Source: Apostichopus japonicus
Lineage: Eukaryota; Echinodermata; Holothuroidea; Aspidochirotida; Stichopodidae
Length of the DNA stretch: 64,000 bases
NCBI RefSeq assembly: GCF_037975245.1
Contig: NC_092567.1
Location: 3,480,214-3,544,213 of the forward strand
Direction of reading: 5' to 3'
In this document: in pieces, positions 13,173 through 25,052 of the stretch
Position numbering within the stretch: position 1 is the first letter of the stretch
How the letters are laid out: the number at the start of each line of letters is the position of its first letter
Translations under genes and position numbers: made by a program
The notes under the pieces: model-generated
Databases searched by the model: none
Told to the model about the DNA's origin: nothing
The model's input: only the letters and a program-made list of their open reading frames with translations

Positions 13173-15499
13173 TCACACGAATGGTAAAAACGATATAAGA
13201 AGCAAAACAGGAAAAGACAAAAGAAAAAGGAAGAACAATAGAAAAGTCGAAATTTAAGGCAACATTTATAAACAATGTGTTATATCGGGTATAATATATA
13301 CAAAGACAACAAATATTTATGAAGGCGATTTAGAGTTAATTTTAAATGTTCTTTTCTTAGCAATTTGTTAGTGGAAGATTACCCCAGAAATAGTTACAAT
13401 AATATGTGCACAATAAGGTGATAAAATGATAGGACCTGTTCGTTTGCTTGCAAAAGTCTTAAAGCTTGGACAAATAAAGCCAAACATAAGAAACCTCAAT
13501 GACGTGGAATTAACAAAATAACGATATTTTCATAATATTCTTACAATGTGCAAAATATTCTGAAGTAATTTGCCATTATAAAACCTATGATCAAATGTTT
13601 CCATTGGATTGTTGAACAACTATTGGTCTCAGCCATTGGTAAACTACAAGACCTACCACATATAGGAGTACGGTCATTGATTTCAAGCTTCAGTACACAA
13701 ACTGTTCAGATTGTCATTATCTTGTTCGAATTATTATTGAATGACGTCACAGACACGTCACTGTATTGTCTTTTATGTAATGTAATTTAAGGTAAGATAC
13801 ATAACTAAAGTATACATGAATATAAACGTCTAGCTCGCGTAGTAATACGATAAAGGAGAGTACAATAGAAAGCCGATCATTACCTTTAAATTAACTGATT
13901 TAGCCCAAAATATTATTGTTATGTAATGATCATTATAATACGTAATATACACGTTATCATAAACCATACAACATATTATATTTACAGTTGGCTTTAAATT
14001 CCATAGATTACAGAATTAACCATGAACAATGAACAAAGGCAAAAAAAAAGAACAAACCACCCCTACAAAAACAAATATAAAATTAGTAGCTGTAAGTGAA
14101 TGTAAATGATGCATAAAATGTCATTACTTGTAACAAAACTACTACAGGAAATTTTTAGGAAATATTTAAGCTAAATGAGAAAAAAAAACTAAATAAATGA
14201 CGTCATTTTAACTGGAAAAGTCGAAGTTCGATATACACCAAAACTTCGATATAACAGATCACTCATAGATTAATATGCAATTGCTGACCTATAATAGAGA
14301 ACACAGTGACTCTAACACAGTATATGTATTTCCAATAAGATCACTTTATGAAAAAATGCAAAGAGTAAAAAAAAAAAAAAAATTTAAATGGTTTCGAAGT
14401 TAATACAAAAATACATATAAGTTTAATTGTAATTGGCGAAAGACAAGAATAAACATAGTATTTTAAATCATTTCACTGAGAAGTTACATTGGTAGATTAT
14501 ACAACCATCGTCACATTTGGTATACTCTCTGTAAAAGATATGTACAATTGATAACACATTGATCTGAAGACACTTCAATCCCCACCCCCACCCCCCACCC
14601 CAAGGTTCACGAATTTCAAATTGATTATTCTGATCCGTCTTGGACGCTGAAAATGTTAGATAAACATATCACAAATGGGTTTGCTAACTGTTAGTTAGTT
14701 AGGTGGGACCCATCGATTAGGATATTAAAAACCAAAGTTCCCCTTGACAAGCCTGACTTTATTAGGTGAGGAGCCTTTTAGATTAGGAATCAGGTGGACA
14801 GAGTGCTTGCGAGCTAAACCATTCCGCAGGGTACAGGTACCAGGTGGTCTCTAAATTAGTTGGATTTTCCCGGGGAGGGTGATCCCAGGTCTTGGGCGGA
14901 GGTCAAGCTCTCTGCCGTCTCATATTTTTTCTGCTTTGTTTCTTGATTTGTTCTGCTTTCAAACGTTGAAGGTAACTGTCCGTACTCATGACTACCGCAT
15001 GAAATGTTATCCACTTTCATATATTTTTCGGTTCCTCCCACATTTTTTCCTACCTGCAGGGGTAGCATTCCGTCCATCTTGAACAGGATTACATTCCCTA
15101 ACTATATCATATCAAGTATTTTCACACAAAATTGGAAAAAGAACGACATAGACGAAAAGTAAAGGATCTCGAGATGGTGTAACAAACTTACAAAAAACAA
15201 AACAAAATATGAAACTATAATAGATGTTGAATATGTAAAGAAATCAGAATGAATAATTGAATAATACTCATACATAATAAAAAATAAAAAATATTGTCAA
15301 ATTCATTTTATTTGACCACAAATTGGTGTACTTTGGGTCAACTTGTAATTTCCTGAATCTTAGGTAAACTTGGCATTTCTATTATCTGGTGGTAGCGTAA
15401 AGGGTGGTTTAACGCTTGGCTATACATTCATCGCTATAAGCTTTAAAGAACTGAGAAAAGAATAACACATATTCCCTTTGATTTTAGAAGTGTTTAATG
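13173..15499. other. Non-coding stretch with a GC-richer probable transposon fragment
   Basis: TGACGTCA occurs at 13742 and 14198. Roughly 14660-15090 is clearly GC-richer than its surroundings and is open on both strands for about 70 codons (14856-15077 minus, 14879-15082 plus). It looks like a piece of a dispersed element, but no transposase or reverse-transcriptase motif was visible. No other gene is supported. Confidence 0.4.
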
Positions 15500-16008
15500 T
15501 TACCATTACGTAACATCAATATGGTATTACCATTAAGTAAAATCAGTATGGTATTAATTTCACGTAACATCAGTATGGTATTACCATTACGTACCATCAG
15601 TATGGTATTACCATTATGCAACATCAGTATGGTTATTACCATTACCTAACATCAGTATGGTGTTACCATTACGTAACATCAGTATGGTATTACCATGACG
15701 TAACATCAGCATGGTACTATCATTACGTTAAATCAGTACAGTATTACCATTACGTAACGTCAGAATGGTGTTACCCTTACGTTACATCAAAATGGTATTA
15801 CCATTACGTAACATCAAAATGGTATAACCATTACGTAAAATCAGTATGGTAGTAATTTCACGTAACATCAGTATGGTATTACCATGACGTAACATCAGTA
15901 TGGTTATTATCATGACGTAACATCAGTATGGTTATTACCATTACCTAACATCAGTATGGTATACCATTACGTAACATCAGAATGGTATTACCATAACGTA
16001 ACATCAGT
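15500..16008. repeat. Minisatellite, 27-bp unit, about 19 copies
   Basis: Tandem copies of a unit of the form ATTACCATTACGTAACATCA followed by GTATGGT, with substitutions and occasional one-base indels. Each unit carries the palindrome TACGTA. Because 27 is divisible by three, a 78-codon frame (15616-15852) stays open through part of the array. That frame is a by-product of the period. Confidence 0.9.
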
Positions 16009-16532
16009 TGAACTCTTACTGAGGAGTATATTCTGAGTAAATGCAGCAAACTATATCATCAGTTCATCCGTGTCATGTAACAAGGGGTTATACATTCACT
16101 ATATTAAATATCAGTAGTTGATCCGTTTAAAGTAACAAAGATTTATACATTCGATATATTATTAAGCTTTAGTTAATCATTGCAAATTCATAATCTGATC
16201 GTTACCTGAATTCACTATGAAATTACGCAAATGAAATTTAATCTGTATGATAAAGAACATGATTACGTATTCTCTATGTTATCAAACAGCAGTGAATCCG
16301 TTCCATATGTCACGTGTGTATAGAAAATAATGAGTTCAGCAGAATTAGAAAGGCTAAGTCCTCTCAAGATTATTTTAACTTTATTTGAAGCTAAAAAACC
16401 AGACACGTTAATAGTTAATATCTACTCGCAAAATCTATGATCAATATTCAGAACGGAAAAGACGATTAACTAAATAAAACTGCTATACGGCATCTCCAGA
16501 GACGTTACTGAGAAGAATGTCAGACTATCTGC

Positions 16533-16637
16533 TCTCTCTCTCTCCACCCCCCTCTCTCTCTTCACCCAGCTGTCTCGCTCTCCAACTCTCTGTCTGTCTG
16601 TTTGTCTGTCTGTCTGTGTGTCTGTCTCTCTCTCTGG
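16533..16637. repeat. Pyrimidine-rich CT / GTCT simple repeat
   Basis: CT dinucleotide runs pass into (GTCT)n and back to CT, with interruptions. Confidence 0.9.
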
Positions 16638-16790
16638 AAGAGTACTCGTTAGACATCTGCTGGTCCTCGTGGCGATAACTCTAGTTCAAATATGTAACAA
16701 TAGAAAGATAACAAAATGTTACAGTTTTAAAAGTGTTGTCATCTCGACGAACTGTTGCAGTTAATGCAGGGATGACATAAAACAACATAT

Positions 16791-17515
16791 GTCACCTGCT
16801 ACGCGTACTGCCTGCTACACATAATAACAGGCATCACCTGCTATACATACTGACGGAGATCCCTGCTACATAGAATAACAGGCATCACCTGCTTCACAGA
16901 CTGACTGACATCCTTGCTACACAGAATAACAGGCATCACCTGCTACACATACTGACATAGATACCTGTTACACAGAATAACAGGTATCACCTGCTACATA
17001 GATGGAAGGAGATCCCTGCTACACAGGATAACAGGCACCATCTGCTGCACATACTGACATATATCACTGCTACACATAATAGCAGGTATCACCTGCCACA
17101 TATACTGACAGAGATCCCTGCTACACGAAAGAACAGGCATCACCTGCTACACAGATTGACGGGATCCCTGCTACACAGAATAACAGGCATCACCTGTTAC
17201 ACAGATTGACAGAGATCCCTGCTACACAGAATAACATGCATCACCTGCTACACATAATGACAGAGATCCCTGCTACACAGAATAACAGGCATCATCTGCT
17301 ACACAGATTGACAGAGATCCCTGCTACACAGAATAACAGGCATCACCTGCTACACACACTGACAGAGATCCCTGCTACACAGAATAACAGGCATCATCTG
17401 CTACACATACTGACAGAGATCCCTGCTACACAAATAAGCAGGCATCATCTGCTACACATACTGACAGAGATCCCTGCTTCACATAATATTATGGATCATT
17501 TACTACACAGACTGA
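16791..17515. repeat. Minisatellite, 51-bp unit, about 14 copies
   Basis: The unit is built from two related halves, one containing GATCCCTGCTACACAGAATA and the other ACAGGCATCACCTGCTACAC. The first copies are more divergent and the units from about 17200 onward are nearly identical. The period equals 17 codons, so a 104-codon plus-strand frame (17206-17520) reads through about six units. With no flanking splice or start context, a non-coding origin is likelier. Confidence 0.9.
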
Positions 17516-17529
17516 TATGATTCATCTGC

Positions 17530-18017
17530 TGTCAGATTATGTAAAACAAACTAGCCAATTAAGGTTTAAAACAAGTTTGACCCCAGAGAGATATTTCTCT
17601 TTTTTTTCCATATTCCTATTCAGTCCTAATCCGTGAGATGCAGAGATAGTTGTCTTGAGTGATATGTTTGTCAGCACTGCTTATAGAAGATGTTGATCAG
17701 TTTACCAATCATGCGTCCTAACGTTTCAGTCCTGCCTGAATATTCAGAGCTCAGTGTAAATTACTTTATGAGAAATACCCCCCCACCCCATGCACCCCTT
17801 TTACTAACCAACTTTGAGATGCCAAATTTGATCTCTCCTCACAAAATTTATTTTGATACGTTTTGGTTTCAGTTGAGGAATACATTTGTTACCGGTTAGG
17901 AAGTAGAGATACACATTTTAAATTACTTATTTGTATGTGTTTGTTACCTTAAGTCTCATAAAAAAACCATTTGGTTATATAAGTGAGTTTCATTCAGCTG
18001 TGATATTCCTTACTAAC
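17530..18017. other. Non-coding stretch
   Basis: No supported gene. It contains a short C-run (about 17779) and one short open frame without known content. Confidence 0.5.
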
Positions 18018-18069
18018 CTCACGAGACTGTGCATTTCTTCCTAGACCTTGTCCGCTTCTGTGCTGCATC
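18018..18069 (-). CDS. Candidate 52-nt internal exon (E6), minus strand
   Basis: On the minus strand a strong acceptor (ctattttgtgcag) is followed by 52 nt and a donor gttagt. The only open frame needs one leading base and reads MQHRSGQGLGRNAQSRE, ending in phase 0. That start phase fits the preceding pair of 40-nt candidate exons only if both are included. The protein is not recognised. Short candidate exons of this kind arise by chance, so confidence is low. Confidence 0.3.
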
Positions 18070-19037
18070 CTGCACAAAATAGAAAAAAAAATCATATCTT
18101 AATACGTAATGAGTATCAATGATAGGGTAAGTCATTTACGACTGCCTTAACAGAAGAGAACAATTAGCTATTACTAGTAACAACATTCCGCCAGAGAATC
18201 AGGTAGCAATTCATATCAAGATGAATGTATCGCTTTGTGTATAAACAGAGGACTTGATAAGTCTCGTCAAGACGCCCTCTATTTACAGTAACAGCTTTAG
18301 TAACAAGAATGACTTTCTTAATATCACAAATTATTTAGAGCCATTCAATATTTAGAAATAAGTCATGTATTGATGGGAATTATTGATCCCATATTGATCT
18401 CTGTTGTTACTAGTGAGAACATTAAATTCACTACAGATAGACGGATTTAAGAGTCTCATCTATACCAGAAACTAATAAAACTGGGCAGTCTGAGACAGTT
18501 TAATGGGTGTGAAGACTCGCGCACAAAGAAACGTCTCATGCCGGTAATCTGATTTAGTTTCGCATGAGGTGTAACAGAAGTGTTAAACACCACCATCGAT
18601 CCCAGAAAATACACACACAGCTTGCTACCGTCGGTAATTAGACACTAGTGTACAGTCAATACATATGGCTACGGCCAATACCCACAACACAGTGTACATA
18701 GCAGCGTAGACATCTCAGGTCTAGATAAAAGATAACAAGGAATCATGTTTCATTACTGTCTGCATTTTGTAGCGACAAGAAGAAAACGTCATTTGCAAGC
18801 AACGGAAAGTTAACTTTTTGAGAGCGCGGCACGTGGTTTGGGCGAGTCTTTAATGCCTTTAACATACTATAAAATTACGTAATGAAAACAACTGGTCAAA
18901 AACCAACTCAATATTTTAGGACAGAGTTCACGATCTTATTTACTCCTTTAATACTATATTTAACTATATTTGATCTCTCTATTGATCTCTGGTGATCACA
19001 TTTGAACTCTGTTCACACAACATATCTCATTACTCAC

Positions 19038-19077
19038 ATCTGGTGTAGGCCTGTTTTCTGCTGGTTGGTTGTGATGA
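19038..19077 (-). CDS. Candidate 40-nt exon, copy a of a duplicated pair (E5a)
   Basis: On the minus strand the block is preceded by an acceptor (actaccag) and followed by the donor gtgagtaatg. It is homologous to 22130-22169: same length, same flanking donor, and several substitutions in the body. It is open in more than one frame, so phase is undecided. The similarity extends into the flanks on both sides, as expected of a duplicated exon or of a dispersed repeat. Confidence 0.3.
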
Positions 19078-20155
19078 CTGGTAGTTACATAAGAGGTCGG
19101 TTGTCTCTCATCATCATCACTAGAGGCCTAGGTGACAGTGGAAGAAACCAAACATTAATTGTAACCATGGGCGTCCACAGAAAACATATAGATGGGATCA
19201 AGAACACTTCGGATTTCAATAACCAGTTAACTATCCAAGTAAATTACCGATAATCTGTTTTACAAAAAGGAATGTTGCCTGTTAACAGTCAAATATGAAT
19301 AGGTTTTGTAAGATCTGGGGTTGGAGAAGGTGTCGTAGCAACGAGAGGTACAGCATGCATATGAACAGAGTGGAGACTCCCATACATTCTCTTTTGAGGA
19401 CAGGATATCTTCGAAGACCAATTTCTGTGTCTCTCATGAGAGAAGTTATATAGAAAAGATTGATCGTGGAAAATAACCCTAAGGTGACCTACCCAATTGA
19501 TTTTTTTTTTTTTTTGCATTTGTTGAGTCTTCATTCTTTTTGATGCTTGGATGTTAAAGAGGACAGAATAAATTACTGGAGGATGAAAGGTAATTTAATG
19601 TATTTTAGAAAATCTTGTGTAAAACAAGGAGATTCCGCAGCGAGAGCGGGAAGATTAGTTAGGGGAGCACCATGCTAAACGTTGAGCTCTTCTAGCTCAA
19701 AATCTAAACGGTCATGGTGGCAAAAGTTGAAAGTGCTGTGATAGCCCAAGCCATTAGCTATCATATGGTGGGTAGGATACGTCAGTTGAAAACTTCTATC
19801 TATGCTCTATCGGCCTTGGAAAGTGACGAGTTTAGTGTGTAAGTCAATGGGAGCAATTAATTGTTGGGCGACACAGGGAGACTAACTTGTGTTTGCATAA
19901 TTGGGCAATCTTATGGAACGCCATATGTAAAGAAACTAACAAACCGCGCGTACAGATATGTTTGTTGTTCAGTTATCAATGCATGGATGCATGGTCAGCA
20001 TGAACACTCCAGATCGAGCTGTGCAAGGCACGGCTCCTGCAGGTTAATTAGAATATTCTTATTATTAAAACAGATCATAGAAGTTTGGTTAATCGATAAT
20101 GGAAAGAAACACAAGCAACGCACACATTTTGGAAGTTTATAGTGAATAATTAAAA
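19078..20155. other. Non-coding stretch
   Basis: Short frames only. The 83-codon frame at 19002-19253 overlaps the candidate exon on the other strand and has no recognisable motif. Confidence 0.45.
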
Positions 20156-20159
20156 CTAC

Positions 20160-20380
20160 TTAGTAAATATAAATGAGAGGTTGCTCCAGACCTGGCAAAC
20201 CCACCCTGCCGTGATGTATCCTTACGCTAAGAAAAAAGAAAAATAGTTCCCGGTGACTGGGCTGTACCCCATAGGAGGAATATTCTTCTGGGTTTTGACT
20301 CACAAGCCCTCTAGCCACCGGGTTCCGAAACAAGGGATCCCCTCCCTCTGCCAAGGCTGAAGACTCCTCCCCAGTTTATT
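20160..20380 (-). mobile_element. Probable SINE-like dispersed repeat
   Basis: A GC-richer block in AT-rich DNA. Read on the minus strand it contains a tRNA-like stretch around cggaacccggtgg and later an A/T-rich run (about 20229-20245). The accidental 64-codon translation has the flavour of a repeat commonly mis-annotated as protein. No clear target duplication was found, so the boundaries are approximate. Confidence 0.4.
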
Positions 20381-20399
20381 TTATTAATGTATCTAGGAA

Positions 20400-21880
20400 A
20401 AAATTAAATAATTTTTGGCGTAGGTTTTATGAATTACGTATTCAAGCAAGCTAACGTGGATCAGGGGATCAATGAGGATGGTGTTTATTAACCATTTTGT
20501 GTGTGAAATAATTAGTTGATCAAATATTGGTATTGTGTATGCTACTTCTAGGAGCTTTGTGGTAGCAATGTAACTAGGAATGTTAAGGCAGACTACTCCA
20601 TATTACCTTAACTACTCATCTGCCATCATCGTACAGGTCCAAGTCGAGTCCAAGTTTAGCAGCAAAATACCTCAGCATTTTCTGCTGTCATGATGCTAAA
20701 CAGTTTTCAATTTGATTTGTAATTGTTGCATTGCTGCATTATCATGTTTGCTTTTCTTTCTAATCATATTTATATGTATGGCGCTTTTGACAACTATTTT
20801 GTTTATAATTAGCGCATTATAAATCTTAGTTATTATCATTAGTTATTATTATTCTTGCATGAATGAAAACTACAAAGTGCATATACTGTTGGTTCTTTGA
20901 TTTTGCAATGCAGCATAGTTTATCTATGGTAATAAGGTCGATGATCTATTGCATAAACATATCTGGACAGTGTTGATCGAATGACAATCCAAACCTATGA
21001 ACTCATGATGGCGTGAGTATGTATATGCAGAGCCGTATATATAAACATATATGGCTATGTGTATATGCTTTACATTGTGTGTGCGCACTGCCTTCTTGCA
21101 ACACCCATTTCTCTAAAACTGTAACATTGGCAACCCTTATACTTGGCTTGTTAATGGCCCATATTACACATGGACCTTATTGATTTTATTAGAGGTCAAG
21201 AATCATCTGAAGTCAACAGGAGGAAACAATGAAATTCGTTTACCTACTTTATCTTAAGGACGGAAACATGTAGGTTACCCACTCTGAGTTGGACAAACCC
21301 CTTGATATAGTTAAGGCCAAAGTCATTTGACGTCAATGGGCTCAAATGTGAAACGTTGCGACTACTGTAGCTAAAGAAATGTAACATTGACAAGTCTCCT
21401 GCTTCCACGAGAAGGTGTCATTGTGAGTATAAATGTATTAATGTTTGTGAAGCTCAACAAACACTGAACAGTATCTGTAGAAGTCATACAAATACAACTT
21501 TTTCATGGGATCCTTAAAGGATAACATTGGCTCATACCTTGTTACGATGAAGGCACACATGAAACCACAATATAATTTTTCTCCTGGTTTAAAGACACTA
21601 CAATCTCAGCTCTGAAGTTTAAGTATTCAAGAACACAATTATAGTCCTTTAAGCTTTCAAATTTATTTCAAACTTTTATCATTGTTGATTAACTTTATGT
21701 CATTTTATATCAAAACAAATGTGTACAACTCTCACGCTGCAATAAACTATGTCTGCCAAGAAGGAGCATAAGGCAAGGAAAAAAATAATGAAATGGATAA
21801 AGTGCTCAGAAATATGCCAAAGGACAAAAACAAATTTCATAAATTGGTTAGCTGAGCCTCCACAATGTTGCTGCATGGTT
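20400..21880. other. Non-coding stretch
   Basis: No gene supported. Around 21110-21400 two related passages (both containing gtaacattg and a 'gtcaa' block) suggest a decayed repeat. A TGACGTCA lies at 21328-21335. Confidence 0.4.
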
Positions 21881-21886
21881 TTTTTT

Positions 21887-22112
21887 GGACTATAACATAT
21901 TGAGACTAAATGCTGACTAGTTATTGCTCATATTTCAAGGAGAGGGGAAATACCCCCTCAATTTCCCCACCCATTACGGACTCTCATAGTTTCTCGAACT
22001 ATAACATATTGAGACTAAAATGCTGACTAGTTATTGCTCATATTTTGACTACTGTCATATTTCAAGGAAAGGGGAAATACTCCCACATATCCTCCACCCC
22101 TTGCGGACTCTT
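21887..22112. repeat. Two-copy local duplication, about 108 bp apart
   Basis: Copy 1 at 21887-21985 and copy 2 at 21995-22112 share actataacatattgagacta, tgctgactagttattgctca, the tttcaagga-aggggaaatac block and a closing cggactct. Copy 2 has a short insertion (tgactactgtca). Confidence 0.85.
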
Positions 22113-22129
22113 CCCATCTCATTACTCAC

Positions 22130-22169
22130 ATCTGGTGTAGGCACGCTTTCTGTCGGTTGGTTGTAATGA
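22130..22169 (-). CDS. Candidate 40-nt exon, copy b of a duplicated pair (E5b)
   Basis: Minus-strand block preceded by an acceptor (aaccactag) and followed by the same gtgagtaatg donor as its partner at 19038-19077. Following the 45-nt candidate exon at 23432-23476 in phase 0 it reads SLQPTDRKRAYTR. The adjacent CAT microsatellite is greatly expanded compared with the partner copy. It could be a pair of alternative exons or a decayed repeat. Confidence 0.3.
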
Positions 22170-22202
22170 CTAGTGGTTACGTCAACGGTATGTTCGTCTT
22201 GC

Positions 22203-22257
22203 TCATCATCACCACCACCATCACCATCATCATCCTCGCCATCACCACCATCATCAC

Positions 22258-22301
<44 letters not shown>

Positions 22302-22340
22302 CCGCCACCACCACCACCATCATCATCCTCATCATCATCA
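22203..22340. repeat. CAT/ACC microsatellite
   Basis: An almost pure (CAT)n and (CAC)n tract. It gives spurious poly-Ile and poly-Ser frames on the plus strand. Confidence 0.95.
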
Positions 22341-22490
22341 GAGGTCTGTGTAAGAGAAGTAGAAAAAAAATAAACTGTTAGTTTAAGTTTAATATACAGC
22401 TCCTTAATAGTCCCGCATGTCGAAGCTCATCAATGTAAGTGACTGGATGTACAGATCATTAGGTGAGTTCCTCAGATGCAATCCAAAACG

Positions 22491-22559
22491 CAATGGGAAA
22501 AACATACCATTGTCAATGGGGAAAACATACCATTGCCAATGGGGAAAACATACCATTGT
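22491..22559. repeat. Three exact-length 23-bp tandem copies
   Basis: Three units of the form caatggg-aaaacataccattgt. Each unit begins CAATGG and ends CCATTG, so the units carry short inverted ends. Confidence 0.85.
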
Positions 22560-22564
22560 CGAGG

Positions 22565-23431
22565 ACAAATGGTATTGGATGCTATATCCATGAATGCAGT
22601 ATTGTAGGATCAGCTTAATCGAATATGTATAGGAAAAGCACTCAATATATACTCTTTAAGTTGATTGACCAGTTACAGTTATTTCTTCTATCAATTTCGA
22701 TAATTTCAAGTTCTTATTATAAAATATTGAGGTTATTACGAAATTCAGAGACAGTCCAGACTAAATCAAGCAGCAGTGAATTCAATACGATTTTCATCAT
22801 CGGATTACGCTTGATCGCTAGACCCTCAGAAATTAGTATTATCATGCATAAATTAGCTCCCTTTATCTAGTAGCTCATCTCTAAATATAATTATGAAATA
22901 TAACACCATTATTCTTGCTATCCGGTAATATACTGTTAAGAATAATTGCCAAAGAATATGAACAGTAACTCATGATGAACAGATTAAGATCCGTGATAAG
23001 ATCATTAAAATTGTCATTGTTTGTATTAGCTCACTTTTGTAGTCATTCTTAGCTAGATGTTATATGCAATATACAAACATCTACTTGTTTGCAATTCAAG
23101 AGGCAAGCGACCGGTGATATAACAACATTCCATTTCTCAACAATCGCAGGCTGAAATGTGGCTATATACACATAAGGAGGAACAGTAGATAGTAAATTAT
23201 CAGCAATTAACACGAGATATCAGACAATTCCATGCTTACATATATTTGTATTTATGTTGATCTTGTAGATTTGACGAGCTGTGTTGTCAACTGTCCTCCA
23301 TAGATGACCTATCGTATGAATGTTGTTTATGACTAACTGTAAGGCTGTCTCACGAAGACAAGCTTTTGTTTGCTTATTGAATATAACTTAGTATAAGGAC
23401 AAACTGAAAACGAAATAGTTGATATTCTTAC
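22565..23431. other. Non-coding stretch
   Basis: An 81-codon plus-strand frame (22625-22870) is present but has no recognisable content. Nothing else is supported. Confidence 0.45.
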
Positions 23432-23476
23432 TAATAAATCGTTAAAATGGTCCATTGATCTAGGTCCGGTGTAACC
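23432..23476 (-). CDS. Candidate 45-nt internal exon (E4), minus strand
   Basis: On the minus strand a strong acceptor (ccctttcttgcag) and a donor (gtaagaatatc) bound exactly 45 nt. Read in phase 0 it gives GYTGPRSMDHFNDLL without a stop. Its length and phase fit after the 36-nt candidate exon at 35957-35992. It would lie on the far side of the retrotransposon, which would then sit in the intron between them. The protein is not recognised. Confidence 0.4.
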
Positions 23477-25048
23477 CTGCAAGAAAGGGAAACAAATAAT
23501 CATACATAACTTAATAAAACAAAGGACATCCTAATTAAAGTGCGCTATATCTATCTGCCTGTTATTCATGTTCGCAGATTTCCGAATAGTCTCCTTTCAC
23601 CCTGCAGGTGTCCTCTGGTTAGATATAAAGCGCGCTAAAATACAGAATCTTTTGATAATTAAAATTTATTAAGAGGAGCACGGCTTGTGACAATGTTATT
23701 TTAACAAGATTAAAAACGGATTAAACTAAAGAGTATAAACATTTTTTTTCGTGTTTTCCGTTTTTTTTCCATTTTCTCCCTTAGCCAGTCCTCCATGTAC
23801 ATCGAAATCACTGAAAACACAGAACCTTATATATTTATTTTGAGGAGCATTAACAATAATTATAACGCAGTTTCCACATTTTACAGATACAAAAAATTGC
23901 ACGTTAGGAGCAAATTCATGTACTGCTAATTTCGGTTTCCGTCACAATTGGAAAGAACCAAATGAGTAAACTTGCAGACATGGGCTAACGTCTTCAATGA
24001 CACCAAGCATATTTAACCTACGTTAAAGTAACCGCAAATTGATGGGAATTTAAACTCTTAAAAGGGCCTCCTTATTTTTAAGATGATTATAATTTTACTA
24101 ATCATGGTAGTTACTAATGTTGTTGCTGCAAATGAATTAGAAAAATATATATATATTACATCAATGGTTACTTCTGGTTGAAAAAATCAAATAGGCCTAT
24201 ATGTGACCAGAAAAGTTAAGTCAGCTAGCAGGCTAGTGGCAGAACCTGTATACCCTAAACTACACTTGAAAATTATGCTGATGTGTATGTTGTATATATG
24301 CTTGGGTGAAGGACGGAGATTCCACATTTTTATTAACATGCAGGTAGCGAAAAGGGGGTAAAGAGATGGAATAAAGAGATGGAATAACGAGAAGTTTGAC
24401 GTAGGTTTGCTAATAAAGAGATATCAAGATAGTTGAAACTGTCGCACATTGTAGAAAATAAGAACTCGAAGCAGGTTTGGTGTCTCGTGTTGTAAATTAT
24501 TTGACAGATATTTATTTAATTGTGCATTTTCCGCTGCATAGTTTTGACTTAAGAATGAACATGAATCATATACGGTCCCCATGCACGGGAGTCGCATAAT
24601 TAATAAAAAAAATAAACGATTAAAGATGTGCGTATTTATATGATGATTTTTCTATTCTGAAAGAACTGAATGAATTTTTCATGAAACACGAAATACCTAC
24701 TTTTTTTCTTACTATATTGTTAGTTTTTCTGTATAGTATCAGTATAGCGAATCCTAATTAACAACGATGGCAATACGGGTGAAAATGGCCACTGTATATG
24801 ACAATAGTTAAAACTTTTTTGACGGTTTAATCGCGTTTAATAGATTTCCATTGGGGGGGGGGGGAATATACATCTTCATCCAATTTTGGATAACCAATTT
24901 TGGATAATTTAGTACGACGAATCCTCCCTCCCTCTGTCTAAACACATTGGAAACACAAGCTGCTATTTTTCTGCTTTCCAAGAGAAATACTTCATCACGT
25001 CAACTCATCCACCTTCTACATGCATGGTGACTATACAAACCCAGTATT
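23477..25048. other. Non-coding stretch, putative intron
   Basis: AT-rich DNA without coding signal. A run of 13 G lies at about 24855. It ends at the retrotransposon target site. Confidence 0.45.
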
Positions 25049-25052
25049 CGTT
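25049..25052. repeat. Target-site duplication, left copy
   Basis: CGTT immediately outside the left LTR, matching 34326-34329. Confidence 0.75.

Noticed and set aside
15616-15852. 78-codon frame with a 9-residue repeat
   Set aside because: Explained by the 27-bp minisatellite period. The unit indels break it elsewhere.
16791-17515. CRISPR-like appearance of regularly spaced repeats
   Set aside because: The whole 51-bp unit repeats, so there are no unique spacers, and the genome is eukaryotic.
20160-20354. 64-codon minus-strand protein
   Set aside because: It lies in a SINE-like repeat. Translations of this type are usual annotation artefacts.
22157-22381. Poly-Ile and poly-Ser open frames
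   Set aside because: They are translations of the CAT/CAC microsatellite, with no flanking coding signal.
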